NCBI GenBank assembly: GCA_946540435.1
Contig: CAMNII010000023.1
Location: forward strand, 1-36,877
Source of the DNA: an uncultured Prevotella sp.
GTDB lineage: Bacteria; Bacteroidota; Bacteroidia; Bacteroidales; Bacteroidaceae
Direction: 5' to 3'
DNA: 36,877 nt
Notes under the pieces: model-generated
The model's database searches: none
The model's input: the letters and a program-made list of their open reading frames with translations, nothing else
What the model was told of the DNA's origin: nothing
Translations under genes and position numbers: made by a program
In this document: positions 34,440 through 36,877 of the stretch, one piece after another
Position numbering within the stretch: position 1 is the first letter of the stretch
Layout: each line of letters starts with the position of its first letter

Positions 34440-35765
34440 TTATTGGCCGGTGTACTTTCCGACGAAGAGGATGACGCCCGACGAGGCTTCGCTGATGACA
34501 TAGACGAACGGGCGGTTGGCGTGGAAGGTGGCCTTGGGATAGGTCGGGGGTGCTGCGACGCTGTTATACTCTACTCCTGCGATAGTGACGGCGGCGGCCT
34601 CAGAGCCTTCTTCGTTGACTTTGATCTTGGCCTTCTGGCGCATCATGCTGATGAAGAGGTTTCCGTCGCACATGTTGGGAATCTCTGCCAGGCCGTCGTC
34701 GAAGGCTTGGTGGATGCCTAACTCGCTCATCAGGCCGATGAGACCGTCCGGCAGTTCGTCGGTGTCTGACGACGTCTCGTAGCGCGGCAGCTTCAGGTCT
34801 ACCTCATAGGGTTCGAAGTCGGCTTGGCTCCATCCCTGACTGTTTATGGCGGGATCGGTGGTGAGGAAGCCGACCATGTCGTCGAGCGTCGTTCCTTCCT
34901 CCGGCAGGTATACCGTCATGTTCCACAGCCCTGAGCCGTAAGGGATGACGACGGCCGAACAGACAGTGTTCTTCATATAGTTGATCAGCACCGTCTGATG
35001 CATGAGCGGCAACTGGGTCTCGCCCTTTTCTGTTGTGAACGGTTCAGTCTTGGTGTTCTTCGGGTCGAACTTCGATGCCCAGTCGGCCTTGAAGTAGATG
35101 GCATTCAGCAGATAGGATATCATATCTGGGTCAGTGGCGTCGATGATGTCGGGGATCATGCCGTTGGTCTTCTCGTCGCACCATTTGTTGATGATGTCGG
35201 CCGACTTCTTGATGTCACTGAAGTTGAGTGCTTCTGCCTTGGCGTCGTAATAGTGCTTCATGTCTTCTACGAACTGTGGGTTCAGCTGGTACCGGTCATT
35301 TACGTAGATGGCGTTGGCAATGTTCAGGTTGACCTTCTTGTCGACTTTCGGCAGGTTGTCAATCAGTTTCTTGCAGTAGTCGTTTACGGCCTGGATGCCT
35401 CCCTCATGGAAGCCCAGGGTCTGTTCCAGCTCTTTCTCCGTCTGTCCGGCAGCGGCATTGTCCACCATGGCCAGCACATAGGTGATGCTCAGCGGTGAGT
35501 AGATGAAACTCTTGCCGTCGGCCTCCTGTTCGTTGACGGTTCTCAGGAAGTTCAGGCTAAACGTGTTGTTGTCTTCCGCAAAGACGCGTTGCTGACCGGT
35601 CAGCTGGATGGGTGTGGTTGACGATAGCATGTTTGCCACGTGTTTTACTTCGTCAGGACTGTCGGGCTCTTCATCTGACGAGGCGCATGCCAGCGTCAGG
35701 CTGATGGTCGCCATGAGCGCCATGGGCGCCATAGCGAGATAAAGGTGTTTTCTCATTTTTCTCAT
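34440..35765 (-). CDS. Surface lipoprotein serpin (serine/cysteine protease inhibitor)
   Basis: This is a serpin of about 441 aa with an N-terminal lipoprotein-like signal (MRKMRKHLYLAMAPMALMAT) and a candidate lipidated Cys27. The residues after Cys27 are acidic (ASSDEEPDSPDE), like the surface-export signals of Bacteroidota lipoproteins. The lipobox is imperfect (LTLAC). Serpin signatures are NAIYFKADW, the breach and shutter regions, and the inhibitory hinge NEEGSEAAAVT (384-394), where small residues allow loop insertion. The reactive loop continues IAGVEYNSVAAPP, and the conserved RPFVYVISE follows. The family includes miropin from Tannerella, which blocks host and self proteases. Alternative starts are at 35771, 35756 and 35822. 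The gene is convergent with porX. Confidence 0.92.
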   Translation of the reverse strand: MRKMRKHLYLAMAPMALMATISLTLACASSDEEPDSPDEVKHVANMLSSTTPIQLTGQQRVFAEDNNTFSLNFLRTVNEQEADGKSFIYSPLSITYVLAMVDNAAAGQTEKELEQTLGFHEGGIQAVNDYCKKLIDNLPKVDKKVNLNIANAIYVNDRYQLNPQFVEDMKHYYDAKAEALNFSDIKKSADIINKWCDEKTNGMIPDIIDATDPDMISYLLNAIYFKADWASKFDPKNTKTEPFTTEKGETQLPLMHQTVLINYMKNTVCSAVVIPYGSGLWNMTVYLPEEGTTLDDMVGFLTTDPAINSQGWSQADFEPYEVDLKLPRYETSSDTDELPDGLIGLMSELGIHQAFDDGLAEIPNMCDGNLFISMMRQKAKIKVNEEGSEAAAVTIAGVEYNSVAAPPTYPKATFHANRPFVYVISEASSGVILFVGKYTGQ

Positions 35766-35861
35766 ATGCATTTGTGTGAAAATATTAATGATTTCTATTG
35801 CAATAATACCTTCAGCGGGCATTTCTTGTATGCCAAAGTGTTAAAGAATGATAATATATTC

Positions 35862-35890
35862 TTCGGACATACAAGATTTACGTAATTTTG
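35862..35890 (+). promoter_or_regulatory. Possible promoter of the ECF sigma gene
   Basis: TAATTTTG at 35883-35890 matches the TAnnTTTG -7 consensus, 26 nt before the ATG. The only -33 candidate, TTCG at 35862-35865 with a 17-nt spacer, is weak. The promoter may be partly autoregulated by the sigma factor; this cannot be decided here. Confidence 0.4.
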
Positions 35891-35916
35891 AATTCTTATT
35901 GTAGAATAGAGAAAAA

Positions 35917-36462
35917 ATGCTCGGCGAGATAATAGCGCGTATACGTCAGAATGACCAAAGGGCGATGAGGCAGTTCTACCAGCTGTACGTTGGTGAGCTG
36001 ACATCGGTCTGCCGCCGCTATGTGCCTGATGCCGACGAGGCAAAGGATGTCCTGCAAAACAGTTTCGTGAAGATTTTCAAATCCCTTCCGACGGTTGATT
36101 ACAGGGGTGAGAAGGCCTTCCGTGGGTGGCTCCACAAGATTGTCGCCAACGAGTCCCTGCTATACCTGAGAGACAGGAAGAGACAATCCTTTGCCGAACA
36201 AACAGCTGATATGGAAGATACCGTAGAGAGTGGGGAAGACCCCGATCCCGAACAGATAACCCCCGACGAGCTACACCAGTTGATCAGGGAACTGCCTGAC
36301 GGCTACAGGACGGTGCTGAACCTTTATGTTTTCGAGAACTATTCCCATCGCCAGATAGCAGAGATGCTGGGAATCAGGGAAAGCACGTCGGCCTCCCAGC
36401 TGCATTACGCCAAGCAATGGCTGGCAAGAAGAATTAATGAATTGAAAAAGAAACGAGGATGA
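35917..36462 (+). CDS. ECF-family RNA polymerase sigma factor
   Basis: This is a 181-aa sigma-70 family protein with region 2 (about 8-80; DADEAKDVLQNSFVKIFKSL, and FRGWLHKIVANESLLYLRDR for the -10 contact) and region 4 (about 120-175; LPDGYRTVLNLYVFENYSHR, QIAEMLGIRESTSASQLHYA). The acidic linker has EDTVESGEDPDPEQ. It lacks region 3, as is usual for ECF factors. Its stop overlaps the next gene by four bases, the classic arrangement with an anti-sigma factor. It is transcribed away from the serpin. Its regulon is unknown, and it should not be equated with SigP without phylogeny. Confidence 0.95.
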   Translation: MLGEIIARIRQNDQRAMRQFYQLYVGELTSVCRRYVPDADEAKDVLQNSFVKIFKSLPTVDYRGEKAFRGWLHKIVANESLLYLRDRKRQSFAEQTADMEDTVESGEDPDPEQITPDELHQLIRELPDGYRTVLNLYVFENYSHRQIAEMLGIRESTSASQLHYAKQWLARRINELKKKRG

Positions 36463-36877
36463 AAGAGAACTGGACAGAGAAAACCAAACAGAAACTTGAG
36501 GGTCATCGGATGGCTCCTCCGGAAGGACTGTGGGAGGATATCAGCCGCCAGATGGCTGCGGAGGCGGATTCGAATGACAGGCCTGCCTCCAGACCGGCGG
36601 TCATCCGCTGGTGGTATTGGGCTGCTGCCGTGGCACTGGTCATGGCAGGCCTCTTTGTCGTCTATGAGTATGACAAAGAGGAACGGCCATTAGTTGCCGA
36701 AACCATAGGAACACCTGCGGCCGTAACGTCTCCCGCTTCGCCGACGGCTCCCATGGCTGACGAGACGGTAACGGCCCCAGGGACGCTTGTGGCTGCAGTG
36801 CCAACAGGGGCAGTCAAGATGCCGGCAGCACCGTCGAAGCCCTCGTCGGCAGCACCGTCGGTATCGGCAATGGCCGA
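36459..36877 (+). CDS. Membrane anti-sigma factor, N-terminal part (possible dual-membrane-spanning type)
   Basis: The frame opens at an ATGA overlap with the sigma gene and stays open for 139 codons to the window edge, so the gene is truncated by the window. Residues 1-45 are cytoplasmic-like, with KLEGHRMAPPEGLWEDISRQM. A single hydrophobic segment (about 51-69, WWYWAAAVALVMAGLFVVY) is followed by a Pro/Ala/Thr-rich extended region from about 75 onward. This layout matches Bacteroidota anti-sigma factors that run through the inner membrane and periplasm to a C-terminal outer-membrane barrel. The barrel, if present, lies outside this window. It is cotranscribed and probably translationally coupled with the ECF gene. 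Confidence 0.8.
   Translation, partial: MKENWTEKTKQKLEGHRMAPPEGLWEDISRQMAAEADSNDRPASRPAVIRWWYWAAAVALVMAGLFVVYEYDKEERPLVAETIGTPAAVTSPASPTAPMADETVTAPGTLVAAVPTGAVKMPAAPSKPSSAAPSVSAMA

Overview
This window reads as a chromosomal segment of a Bacteroidota, most likely a Prevotella-like member of the Bacteroidales. The evidence is five type IX secretion system (T9SS) genes (porU, porV, sprA/sov, porW/sprE, porX), perfect Bacteroidota promoters (TTTG, 19 nt, TACCTTTG), a Bacteroidales-type surface lipoprotein serpin, and the absence of Shine-Dalgarno-like leaders. I found no rRNA, tRNA, CRISPR array, transposase or phage gene.

Layout, left to right. (1) 45-1289: a secreted GH43 glycosidase. (2) 1290-1832: a composite intergenic element made of a 22-bp-phased array followed by a tandemly duplicated promoter cassette. 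(3) 1833-7911: a tight three-gene surface-glycan operon. It has a flippase, a sugar-nucleotidyltransferase/aminotransferase fusion, and a triple fusion of opine-dehydrogenase-like, LicD and glycosyltransferase domains. (4) 8078-19196, minus strand: a co-directional run purL, two half-size chromate transporters, FAH-family hydrolase, porU, porV, ispF. A perfect promoter stands in front of purL, and a second copy of the composite array lies upstream of that promoter. (5) 19696-29178, minus strand: ruvA, sprA, dacB. (6) 29353-34291, plus strand: porW and porX, divergent from ruvA. (7) 34440-35765, minus strand: a surface serpin. (8) 35917 to the right edge, plus strand: an ECF sigma factor and the start of a membrane-spanning anti-sigma factor.

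How the genes work together: SprA is the outer-membrane translocon, PorV the shuttle and PorU the sortase that cuts cargo and attaches it to lipopolysaccharide. PorW is a lipoprotein linking translocon and motor, and PorX is the response regulator/phosphatase. The serpin could protect the cell surface from proteases, including T9SS cargo. The glycan operon could decorate the surface polysaccharide, but its product is unknown.

The most novel-looking items are: the two-gene, five-domain glycan decoration cassette (cytidylyltransferase-like, PLP enzyme, opine dehydrogenase, LicD, glycosyltransferase), and the paired composite regulatory element (three palindromes, a degenerate 22-bp array and a promoter module). 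The latter occurs at 1420-1826 and, inverted, at 19240-19501. In both places it is oriented the same way relative to transcription.
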